Below, piece by piece: positions 21,599 to 27,806 of a DNA stretch of 31,759 bases. The stretch comes from Oscillospiraceae bacterium (GTDB lineage: Bacteria; Bacillota; Clostridia; Oscillospirales; Ruminococcaceae). How positions within the stretch are numbered: the stretch's first letter is position 1; each line of letters starts with the position of its first letter. Location of the stretch: NCBI GenBank assembly GCA_004557855.1, contig SFFJ01000023.1:1-31759 (forward strand), read 5' to 3'. Made by a program: the position numbers and the translations under genes. The notes beneath the pieces were generated by a model that worked only from the letters and a program-made list of their open reading frames with translations, searched no databases and had not been told where the DNA came from.

Positions 21599-22198
21599 TT
21601 ACGCCGCAGCATAAATGAACGGCTCCACATCGGTGTGGTTCTTCCATTCGTTGGTCACACCGGCATCGCCCAGCAGCGCTATCACGGCGTCGTTGAACTC
21701 CGCTACCTTCTTGCTGTCCACGGCCTTCAGGTCGAAGTCCGCATCACCGGCGTCCTGCAGGATGGCAGCATCCTCGGTGCCGTTCAGCAGTGCAAACGCA
21801 GTCTTTACGGCCTGCTGCCACTGGAAGGAGAAGTAGTCCTTCTGGGTGTCGTTCATCCCGCCCAGGTAGCTCTTGACGGCCTCTGCCGCCTTGCCGCTGT
21901 CGTCGTTCCCCAGCTTCATCACCGCAACGGCCGCATTGGCCTGCTGCAGGCTGGCGCCGGCGCTGCCGTAGCTTGCGGTATCCACGGCCACCAGCAGCTT
22001 AATGAGCGCATCCTCGCTTTCGGGGGTGTACATCCAGTCGGTCACGCTGCCGCTGTAATCCACCTTAACAGCAGGCTCCGGGTTGGGTGTGGGGGTCGGA
22101 TCGGGTGTGGGAGTCGGAGCGGGCTCGTTGCCGCAGGCGACCATCGCCAGCGCCATCAGCGCCGCCATTACAATGACGATCCATTTCTTGTTCTTCAT
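21599..22198 (-). CDS. Lipoprotein of unknown function
   Basis: A 199-residue exported protein that I cannot place in a family. MKNKKWIVIVMAALMALAMVAC is a lipoprotein signal with the lipidated Cys at 22. A Pro/Thr/Asn linker (EPAPTPTPDPTPTPNPEP) follows, very like the linker of the amino-acid binding protein at 2402-3178. The mature part is mostly helical (ASLQQANAAVAVMKLG, AVKSYLGGMNDTQKDY, then FSFQWQQAVKTAFALL). ATG at 22196-22198 has AAAGGAT upstream. A hairpin of 11 bp lies in its leader at 22235-22265. Monocistronic, with a terminator after it. Confidence 0.8.
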   Translation of the reverse strand: MKNKKWIVIVMAALMALAMVACGNEPAPTPTPDPTPTPNPEPAVKVDYSGSVTDWMYTPESEDALIKLLVAVDTASYGSAGASLQQANAAVAVMKLGNDDSGKAAEAVKSYLGGMNDTQKDYFSFQWQQAVKTAFALLNGTEDAAILQDAGDADFDLKAVDSKKVAEFNDAVIALLGDAGVTNEWKNHTDVEPFIYAAA

Positions 22199-22234
22199 AA
22201 ATCAATTCATCCTTTCTGCAAAAAAGACGTTTTT

Positions 22235-22265
22235 GCATCGGAGCATTTCTCCGCTGCTCCGATGC
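22235..22265 (-). other. Leader hairpin upstream of the lipoprotein gene
   Basis: GCATCGGAGCA (22235-22245) and TGCTCCGATGC (22255-22265) form a perfect 11-bp stem with a 9-nt loop. An AT-rich stretch just beyond it on the minus strand (TATACTAAAAT) may be the -10 region, which would put the hairpin near the 5' end of the mRNA. Confidence 0.5.
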
Positions 22266-22380
22266 CATTTTAGTATATCCCGCAGGTGAAATCTTCACTC
22301 ATTTTGCAAATAAATATCGTAAATTTTGTGAACAAAAATCCATTTCGTTCCGGCCCCGCCACCCTCTCCCGCCCCAAAGC

Positions 22381-22524
22381 GACACAGCCCCGCCCGAAAC
22401 AACGGCAAGGAAGGGGATGTGTGAAGGGGGAACCTTTGCGGTGCCCCCTTCGCGTTTAATTAGGGCAGCCCCCCGCCCTTTGTAAAAATCCATGCGCTCC
22501 CCGCCATCTTCCGCCCAAAAGCCC
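22381..22524. repeat. Tandem repeat unit 1 (about 145 bp), with a tail of a further unit before it
   Basis: It begins GACACAGCC and ends CCGCCATCTTCCGCCCAAAAG. It contains GAAGGGGG-AACCTTTGCGGTG-CCCCCTTC (22423-22451), an 8-bp hairpin extended by ACC/GGT. The 56 bp before it (22325-22380) are a diverged copy of the end of the same unit. No credible coding frame is seen, so together with the next unit this noncoding stretch is close to 500 bp. Confidence 0.75.
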
Positions 22525-22660
22525 GACACAGCCCCCGCCCGAAACAACAGCAAGGAAGGGGATGTGTGAAGGGGGAACCTTTGCGGTGCCCCCTTCGCGT
22601 CAAATCAGGGCAGTTCCTCGCCCTTTGTAAAAATCTATGCGCTCCCCGCCATCTTCCGCA
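22525..22660. repeat. Tandem repeat unit 2 (about 145 bp)
   Basis: It repeats unit 1 nearly base for base, including the GAAGGGGG/CCCCCTTC hairpin and the GCGCTCCCCGCCATCTTCCGC end. Its right end merges into the left arm of the palindrome at 22649-22710, so the CCATCTTCCGC closing each unit is an inverted copy of the tRNA-Leu 3' end. Confidence 0.75.
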
Positions 22661-22710
22661 CCAATAAAAAGCACCCCGGCCGGGGTGCTTTTTATTGGTG
22701 CGGAAGATGG
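22649..22710. terminator. 62-bp perfect palindrome: terminator overlapping the tRNA-Leu 3' end
   Basis: CCATCTTCCGCACCA followed by ATAAAAAGCACCCCGG (22649-22679) is the exact reverse complement of 22680-22710, with no loop bases. The inner part (AAAAAGCACCCCGG/CCGGGGTGCTTTTT) is a bidirectional rho-independent terminator. The outer 15 bp of the right arm are the acceptor, T-stem end and CCA of tRNA-Leu, so the left arm is an inverted partial tRNA copy. Confidence 0.85.
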
Positions 22711-22778
22711 GACTTGAACCCACACACAAAATGTACTGGCTCCTAAGACCAGCGCGTCTGCCATTCCGCCACTTCCGC
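22696..22778 (-). tRNA. tRNA-Leu (anticodon TAG)
   Basis: A class II tRNA with a long variable arm. The acceptor GCGGAAG (22772-22778 on minus) pairs with CTTCCGC, discriminator A, CCA encoded at 22696-22698. The anticodon loop CTTAGGA carries TAG (22743-22745), stem CTGGT/GCCAG. The T arm contains GGTTCAAGTCC. A good promoter lies upstream and a palindromic terminator overlaps its 3' end. Confidence 0.94.
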
Positions 22779-22792
22779 AGGGAACAACCCCT

Positions 22793-22822
22793 ATCTTACC
22801 ACGACAGCAGCCCCGCTGTCAA
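22793..22822 (-). promoter_or_regulatory. Promoter of tRNA-Leu
   Basis: Minus strand: consensus -35 TTGACA (22817-22822), 18 bp spacer, -10 TAAGAT (22793-22798), about 15 bp before the tRNA 5' end. Confidence 0.75.
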
Positions 22823-22832
22823 ACCCGGCGAC

Positions 22833-22942
22833 GAAAACAGATGGGCGCTGGCTGCGTTGCGCCTCGACAGGCGCCAGCCCGCCTCCGCTTCGCTTCGTCG
22901 GGCGCCAGCCTGCCTTCGCCGCTGCCTTGCCATCCTCCCATC
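22833..22942. repeat. Dispersed GGCGCCAGCC repeat, copy 2
   Basis: It contains GGGCGCTGGC (22843-22852), CTCGACAGGCGCCAGCCC with GGCGCCAGCC at 22870-22879, a second GGCGCCAGCC at 22901-22910, and the closing CTTGCCATCCTCC. It matches copy 1 (3241-3338) block by block with different spacers. It lies just past the stop of the GNAT gene. Confidence 0.7.
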
Positions 22943-22961
22943 TCTTCCCGCCGCCTGCCTT

Positions 22962-23750
22962 TTACGGCCTGCTCTCGTGGGCAAATACCGCCACCTCGCT
23001 GATCTTCTCAAAGCCCAGCCCGGCGTAAAAGCTCTCCCGGTGGGCCTCACACGCCACCAGCGGCACCAGCCCCCGTTCCCGCAGCCAGCCGGCGCAGCGG
23101 TAAACCACCGCCCGCCCCAGGCCCTGCCCCTCGCAGTCGGGCAGCGTCGCCACATAGCTGATCTGCCCGTACCGGGTGCCGCAGTCGGTCACCGCCGCCG
23201 CCGAAACCGCCCGGCCGTCCCGCTGCAGCGTCACGGTGTGGCCCACCCGGCGCCGCTCCGCCAGATGCAGGTTCACCACCGCCGTCTCGTACTGGGCCGG
23301 GGTCAGCTCCACCACCGCCAGGTTGCAGTCGGCCACGGCAGTCGCCGTACCGGGGCAGTATGCCGCCTCCGGCACGGGCCCCTCCGGCAGGGGCAGCGCA
23401 TCGGGCAGCGCCATCACCGCCAGCGAAAGCTCCGGCTCGCCGTTCTCCTCCCGCCACAGCGGCGCAAGGGCCGGGCACAGCATCACCCAGCCCTCATTGC
23501 GCCACCGCAAAAAATCCACTATCTCCGGCGCAGCCTCCGGGGTAAAGGCGCTTGCCCACAGGGAATGTCCCTTTTGCAGGATGACCCCCTGCGGGGTGCG
23601 GTCCCGCAGCCCCCCGTAAACGCCCCAGAATTCATACACCAGCCCCATGCCGCAGCACCGTGCCGCCGATTCGACCATCGTGGCGAGCAGCGGCTCTCCG
23701 GGCAGATCCCGCAGCCTGCGGTCATCGTAGGCCAGCCGCCGTATCATCAT
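22962..23750 (-). CDS. GNAT family N-acetyltransferase
   Basis: A 262-residue cytoplasmic protein. The C-terminal half is a GNAT fold: ISYVATLPDCEGQGLGRAVV near 207-226 is motif A (the acetyl-CoA pyrophosphate loop QGLGRA), followed by ESFYAGLGFEKISEVAVF as motif B. The N-terminal half (about 1-130) is less conserved and may be a second, degenerate GNAT-like domain. The acceptor is unknown. Its ATG overlaps the stop of the preceding M42 gene (ATGA), so translation is coupled. Last gene of the M42-M42-GNAT unit; repeat copy 2 and tRNA-Leu follow. Confidence 0.85.
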   Translation of the reverse strand: MMIRRLAYDDRRLRDLPGEPLLATMVESAARCCGMGLVYEFWGVYGGLRDRTPQGVILQKGHSLWASAFTPEAAPEIVDFLRWRNEGWVMLCPALAPLWREENGEPELSLAVMALPDALPLPEGPVPEAAYCPGTATAVADCNLAVVELTPAQYETAVVNLHLAERRRVGHTVTLQRDGRAVSAAAVTDCGTRYGQISYVATLPDCEGQGLGRAVVYRCAGWLRERGLVPLVACEAHRESFYAGLGFEKISEVAVFAHESRP

Positions 23751-24778
23751 AGCGCCAGCGCCCCGGGCAGCAGACGCAGCAGCTCCAGCGTATTCTCAAT
23801 GTCCTTTTCATCCGCCACGCACGCCGGGGAATGCAGGTACCGGCTGGGGATGGAAATGGCCATTACCTCGCAGCCGCCCGCGGCGGTCATCAGGCTGCGG
23901 CTCTCGTTCCCGCCGAATACCCCCTCCTTGGTCTGGTTGGGGATGCCGTTTTCATCGGCCAGCGCCCGCACCTTTTTGTACAGGTCGTAGGTGTAAATGG
24001 TGCCCCGGTCCATGAAGGAAACCACCGGCCCCTGCCCCAAACGGCAGACCTTGCGCTCCTCCGGCACCCCGGCCAGGTCGCCCGCCGTGGTGGTCTCCAC
24101 CGCTACCGCAATATCGGGGCGCAGGGTATAGGCAGCGGTCTTGCCGCCGAAGCAGCCTACCTCCTCCTGCACCGTAAAGGAAAAGCAGCAGTCACAGGGC
24201 AGCTCCTCCCGGATCATCGCCAGCAGCATGGCGCAGCCGGCCCGGTCATCCAGCGCACGGCCGGCCACCCGGCCCTCGCCGTAGTGCAGCACCGGCCCGG
24301 TAAAGGTCACCATATCGCCGGGGGCCACCCGCTTTTCGGCGTCGGCCTTGTCCTTCGCCCCTATGTCTATCTTCATGGCGGAGAGTTTGCCGGGGTCGCA
24401 GCGTTCCTTTTCATCGCACAGGTGAACCGGCTTGCAGCCCACCATCCCGGGGATGCCGTCATCCCCCACCAGCACCATGCGGCCGCCGGTCACCTCCGGC
24501 TGCGCGCCGCCCACCGGCGCAAAGGAAAGAAATCCCTTTTCGTCGATACCCGTCACGATAAAGCCCACCTCGTCCATGTGGGCGGAAAGCTGCAGCACCT
24601 TTCTGGCGGGATTTTTCCCTTTTTTGCGAACCAGCAGGTTGCCCAGCGGGTCCACCTCATAGTCGGCGTGGCCCTTTATCTCCCCGATGAGATACTCCCG
24701 GACGGCGGCTTCTCTGCCGCTGGGTCCCCGCAGGGCGCACAGCGCCTCGATATCCTTCCACAACTGCTCGTATTTCAT
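23747..24778 (-). CDS. M42 family metallopeptidase (glutamyl aminopeptidase/endoglucanase M type)
   Basis: A 343-residue cytoplasmic aminopeptidase of the M42 family (PepA/FrvX/TET-like), which forms large oligomers degrading peptides from the N-terminus. Dinuclear metal ligands: SAHMDEVG (H67), ALDDRAG, catalytic Glu pair in VQEEVG, an acidic ligand in AVETT, and the final His in RYLHSP. Domain start LCALRGPSGRE matches the family. ATG at 24776-24778, one base after the stop of the other M42 gene. The two paralogues are similar in plan but clearly diverged, so they may form hetero-oligomers or have different specificities. Confidence 0.92.
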   Translation of the reverse strand: MKYEQLWKDIEALCALRGPSGREAAVREYLIGEIKGHADYEVDPLGNLLVRKKGKNPARKVLQLSAHMDEVGFIVTGIDEKGFLSFAPVGGAQPEVTGGRMVLVGDDGIPGMVGCKPVHLCDEKERCDPGKLSAMKIDIGAKDKADAEKRVAPGDMVTFTGPVLHYGEGRVAGRALDDRAGCAMLLAMIREELPCDCCFSFTVQEEVGCFGGKTAAYTLRPDIAVAVETTTAGDLAGVPEERKVCRLGQGPVVSFMDRGTIYTYDLYKKVRALADENGIPNQTKEGVFGGNESRSLMTAAGGCEVMAISIPSRYLHSPACVADEKDIENTLELLRLLPGALAL

Positions 24779-24779
24779 G

Positions 24780-25811
24780 TTAAATGCCCTCCTTTGCGGC
24801 CAGTGCCATCAGCCGGGCGGTGTTTACCACATCCTCCGGGTCAATGGTCTCGGCAACGGTATGCATGCTCCGCAGCGGGATGGACAGCAGCGCCGTCCTT
24901 ACCCCCTGCCCGGCGATCGCCAGCTCATCGGCATCGGTGCCGGTGCGGCCGCCCATCGGCTCGTGCTGCACCGGGATCTCATGCGTCTCGGCCAGCTTTT
25001 TCAGCTTCAGGGTAAATTCTCTGTCCAGGATGGGCGCATAGCCCAGCATGGTGCCGCCGCCCAGCGGCGCGGTCTTTTCCGGGGCGCAGCCAAAGCCGTC
25101 CCCGAAGCTGACGTCCACCGCAATGGCATAGTCGGGCATCACCGCAAAGCCGCCGGTCCCGGCGCCCTGTCCGCCTACCTCCTCCATGCTGGAGAGCATC
25201 ACCGTTACCCTGCAGTCGGGTTTTTCGGCGGCAATTTCCTCGGCGGCAGCCAGCACCGCCACGCAGCCGATGCGGTCATCCAGCGCAGGCCCGGCCAGCC
25301 GGCCGTTCTGCAGCTGTGCCGGCTTCGCCGCAAAGGTGACGATATCCCCCGGCGCAAAGAGCTTCGCTGCGGTCTCGGCGGTAAACCCGGTATCGATGAG
25401 CAGGTTCTCGATCTTGATGGAATGGTCGGCGCCGTCCCCCGCCAGATGCGGCGGTACCGAGGTGATGATGCCGGGGTAGTCCCCCTTTTCCGCATGGATG
25501 ACCACCGGGGTGGCGGGCAGCCAGCGGGCGTCTATGCCGCCCACCTTGGAAAAGCGCAAAAAGCCATCCTCCACCCGCGTCACGATAAACCCGATCTGGT
25601 CAAGATGGGCCTCCAGCAGCAGGTGGGGCGCACCCTCTTTCCCCTCATTGACGCAGCACAGCAGGCTGCCCAGCGGGGTTCTCGTCACCTCGCCCAAAGG
25701 GGCGAGCAGCTCCTTGGCCGCCGCAAAAGCGGCACATTCCCGACCGCTGGGGCCGGGGGCTTCGCACAGTTTTTTGGCGGCTGCGGTTATTTTTTCGGCA
25801 GTGATATTCAT
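24780..25811 (-). CDS. M42 family metallopeptidase, second paralogue
   Basis: A 343-residue M42 peptidase. Ligands: EAHLDQIG (H69, D71), ALDDRIG, a Glu pair in SMEEVGGQG, an Asp in AVDVS and the closing His in RSMHT. The N-terminus MNITAEKITAAAKKLCEAPG contains the family's LCEAPGPSGRE. The open frame extends about 78 codons upstream through repeat K, but ATG at 25809-25811 has AAGGAGG and starts the homologous region. It lies 291 nt after the murD stop; four-way-junction element K fills part of that gap. The next M42 gene starts 1 nt downstream. Confidence 0.92.
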   Translation of the reverse strand: MNITAEKITAAAKKLCEAPGPSGRECAAFAAAKELLAPLGEVTRTPLGSLLCCVNEGKEGAPHLLLEAHLDQIGFIVTRVEDGFLRFSKVGGIDARWLPATPVVIHAEKGDYPGIITSVPPHLAGDGADHSIKIENLLIDTGFTAETAAKLFAPGDIVTFAAKPAQLQNGRLAGPALDDRIGCVAVLAAAEEIAAEKPDCRVTVMLSSMEEVGGQGAGTGGFAVMPDYAIAVDVSFGDGFGCAPEKTAPLGGGTMLGYAPILDREFTLKLKKLAETHEIPVQHEPMGGRTGTDADELAIAGQGVRTALLSIPLRSMHTVAETIDPEDVVNTARLMALAAKEGI

Positions 25812-25893
25812 GGTGTTCCTCCTTGTATTGCTTCCGGCAGGCCGCTGGCTTGCCGGGGGAGCTTCTTTCCGGGTCCCTGCAGGGTCCGGGCAT

Positions 25894-25980
25894 CCGGCCC
25901 GCCGGGCGCTCCGGCTTCGCCGGAGCCGGCGGCCTGCGGCCGCCGAAGCCGTCCCCCGGACGGCTTGCCCGGCGGGCCGG
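25894..25980. repeat. Four-way-junction element K (perfect)
   Basis: Outer stem of 14 bp, CCGGCCCGCCGGGC (25894-25907) with 25967-25980. Hairpins: GCTCCGGC/TTC (25908-25926), CGGCGGCC/TGC (25927-25945) and AAGCCGTCC/CCC (25946-25966). Only the nine loop bases are unpaired. Same arm order as element C, 16.5 kb away. It lies between murD and the M42 gene. Confidence 0.86.
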
Positions 25981-26102
25981 CCCTTCCCCCCTCCGCCCGC
26001 CGGCGGGGAGAGAAAAATCCAAACCGGCTTTCCCCTTTTACCCATCGGCGAAGGGAGAGCCCCCGCCCCCGTCCGGCAGGGGCAGGGCAGTTCAAAAAAG
26101 GC

Positions 26103-27497
26103 TTATTTCAGTGCGTTGACCAGCGCCTTGTAGTGCTGCCCCCGCACCTCAAAGTTGGGGTAGCAGTCAAAGCTGGCGGAAGCGGGCGAAAGCGAAACGA
26201 TATCTCCGGCTTTGGCAATGCTGCGGGCAATCGCCACTGCCTCGTCCAGGGTGGCGGCCCGCCGCAGCACCAGGCCGCTTTGGGCATAGCCGGGATGCGC
26301 CGTTACCGCCGCCGCTATCTTATCCGCCGTCGCCCCGGTCAGAATCAGCGCCTTGACATGGCGTAGCACCGGTTCGGCCAGCGGGGTGTAGTCCAGGTGC
26401 TTATCGTACCCCCCGGCAATGATGATGAGCTTTTGGTCAAAGCTTTCCAGTCCGGCGATGGTACGGGTGGGGCTGGTGGCGATGGAATCATTGTACCAGC
26501 GCACCCCGTCCAGCTCCCGCACAAATTCAATGCGGTGCTCCACCCCGGGAAAGGTATTCGCCACCCGGCGAATGACCTCCGGCGGGACAAGGCCCCATAC
26601 CGCAGCGATGGCGGTCAGCATATTTTCCACATTGTGCAGCCCCGGTATCTTTATCTCGCTCATCGGGAAAAGGGCGGTATCGCCGCTGCCGTCGGTGTAA
26701 TGCAGCACCCCGGCCTCATCCAGCCATGCGCCCCGTTTTACCGGGTGCCGCCGGCTGAACCACCGGCAGTCGCCCCGCACCTCCCCGGCAAACCCGGCGG
26801 TGGTGGGACAGTCGGCATTCAGCACCGTGGCGGTAAAGGCCCCCTGGTGCAGGAAAATATTTTTCTTGGCGGAAATGTACTCCTCCATCGTCCCGTGGAC
26901 GTCCAGATGGTTGGGGGTCACATTGGTCACCACGGCGATCTCCGGGCTTTGCCGCATCGACAGCAGCTGGAAGGAGGAAAGCTCCGCTACGGCCACATCA
27001 TCGGGTTTTACCGTTTCCAGCTCCGGGAACAGCGCCCGCCCGATATTCCCCCCCAAATGCACCGTTTTGCCGCTTTGCCGCAGCATCTCGGCGATGAGGC
27101 TGGTGGTGGTGGTTTTGCCGTCGCTGCCCGTCACCCCGATGACGGGGCAGGGGCAGCACTGCATGAAAAGCTCCAGCTCACTGGTGACGGCGCAGCCGGC
27201 CTTCATCAGCTCCCGCAGGCGCGGGTGGTTAAAATACATACCCGGCGTGCGGAAGATCACATCCCCCCGCAGCCTTTGCAGGTAGTCCTCCCCGGTGACG
27301 AAGGCCACCCCCATGGCGGCCAGCTCCCGGGCGGGCTCGCCCAGCTCCTCGGGGCTTTTCTTATCGTAGACGGTCACATTCATGCCCTTTCGGGCCAGCA
27401 GCCTTGCCACCGGGCGGTGGCTCACCCCCAGCCCGATGAGTGCGATCTCCTTCCCTTGCAGCACGGTGAAAACCGTTTCTGCCGTCAGCTTTTGCAT
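26103..27497 (-). CDS. murD: UDP-N-acetylmuramoyl-L-alanine--D-glutamate ligase
   Basis: A 464-residue cytoplasmic Mur ligase that adds D-Glu to UDP-MurNAc-L-Ala using ATP in peptidoglycan synthesis. The N-terminal Rossmann-like UDP-binding domain opens with IALIGLGVSHRPVARLL. The ATP-binding P-loop is TGSDGKTTT (123-131). The central domain includes AELSSFQL and NVTPNHLDVHGTMEEY, and the C-terminal domain has GVEHRIEF and YNDSIATSP with LIIIAGGYDK. ATG at 27495-27497 with GAGGAGGG is chosen over the ATG 6 codons earlier. It is outside the usual dcw cluster. Promoter at 27663-27691; the leader contains four-way-junction element L. Confidence 0.96.
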   Translation of the reverse strand: MQKLTAETVFTVLQGKEIALIGLGVSHRPVARLLARKGMNVTVYDKKSPEELGEPARELAAMGVAFVTGEDYLQRLRGDVIFRTPGMYFNHPRLRELMKAGCAVTSELELFMQCCPCPVIGVTGSDGKTTTTSLIAEMLRQSGKTVHLGGNIGRALFPELETVKPDDVAVAELSSFQLLSMRQSPEIAVVTNVTPNHLDVHGTMEEYISAKKNIFLHQGAFTATVLNADCPTTAGFAGEVRGDCRWFSRRHPVKRGAWLDEAGVLHYTDGSGDTALFPMSEIKIPGLHNVENMLTAIAAVWGLVPPEVIRRVANTFPGVEHRIEFVRELDGVRWYNDSIATSPTRTIAGLESFDQKLIIIAGGYDKHLDYTPLAEPVLRHVKALILTGATADKIAAAVTAHPGYAQSGLVLRRAATLDEAVAIARSIAKAGDIVSLSPASASFDCYPNFEVRGQHYKALVNALK

Positions 27498-27533
27498 GGT
27501 TTCCCTCCTCGGCATATATTATGCGGGCCCGCG

Positions 27534-27633
27534 GGACCGGCCGCCCGGCAAAAGGCTCCGCCTTTTGCCGCCCCCCGCCGCAGGCGGGGGGCGGTACGGC
27601 GGGGCTGCGCCCCGCCGGCCGGGCGGCCGGTCC
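27534..27633. repeat. Four-way-junction element L
   Basis: Outer stem of 15 bp, GGACCGGCCGCCCGG (27534-27548) with 27619-27633. Hairpins: CAAAAGGC/TCC (27549-27567), CCGCCCCCCGCC/GCA (27568-27594, 12 bp) and CGGCGGGGC/TGC (27597-27617). Three junction bases are unpaired. The first arm is AT-containing yet still fully paired, which argues for selection on pairing rather than simple GC bias. Confidence 0.85.
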
Positions 27634-27662
27634 TCCCGCGCCCTCGGCAAATTCCTGCCCCT

Positions 27663-27691
27663 ATTATATCCCACAAACGGGGATACTGCAA
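27663..27691 (-). promoter_or_regulatory. Promoter of murD
   Basis: Minus strand: -35 TTGCAG (27686-27691), 17 bp spacer, consensus -10 TATAAT (27663-27668). The start point would give a leader of about 160 nt containing element L. Confidence 0.78.
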
Positions 27692-27806
27692 TCGGTTTCG
27701 GGCGGAAGCCCCGCCCCGGTTGGCCCCATTTTCCCCGGCAGGTCCTCCGGGGGGCCGGGCCGCACGGCCGGCCGCCCCTTGGCTCCCCTCGGGCCGACCC
27801 TCCGTT

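Noticed and set aside
22325..22660. CRISPR array
   Set aside because: Only two to three units of about 145 bp that are contiguous, with no spacers and no cas genes.
22299..22729. Small proteins encoded in the tandem repeats and tRNA-Leu region (minus strand)
   Set aside because: Frames run through the tRNA and the palindrome, lack ribosome sites and show no protein-like pattern.
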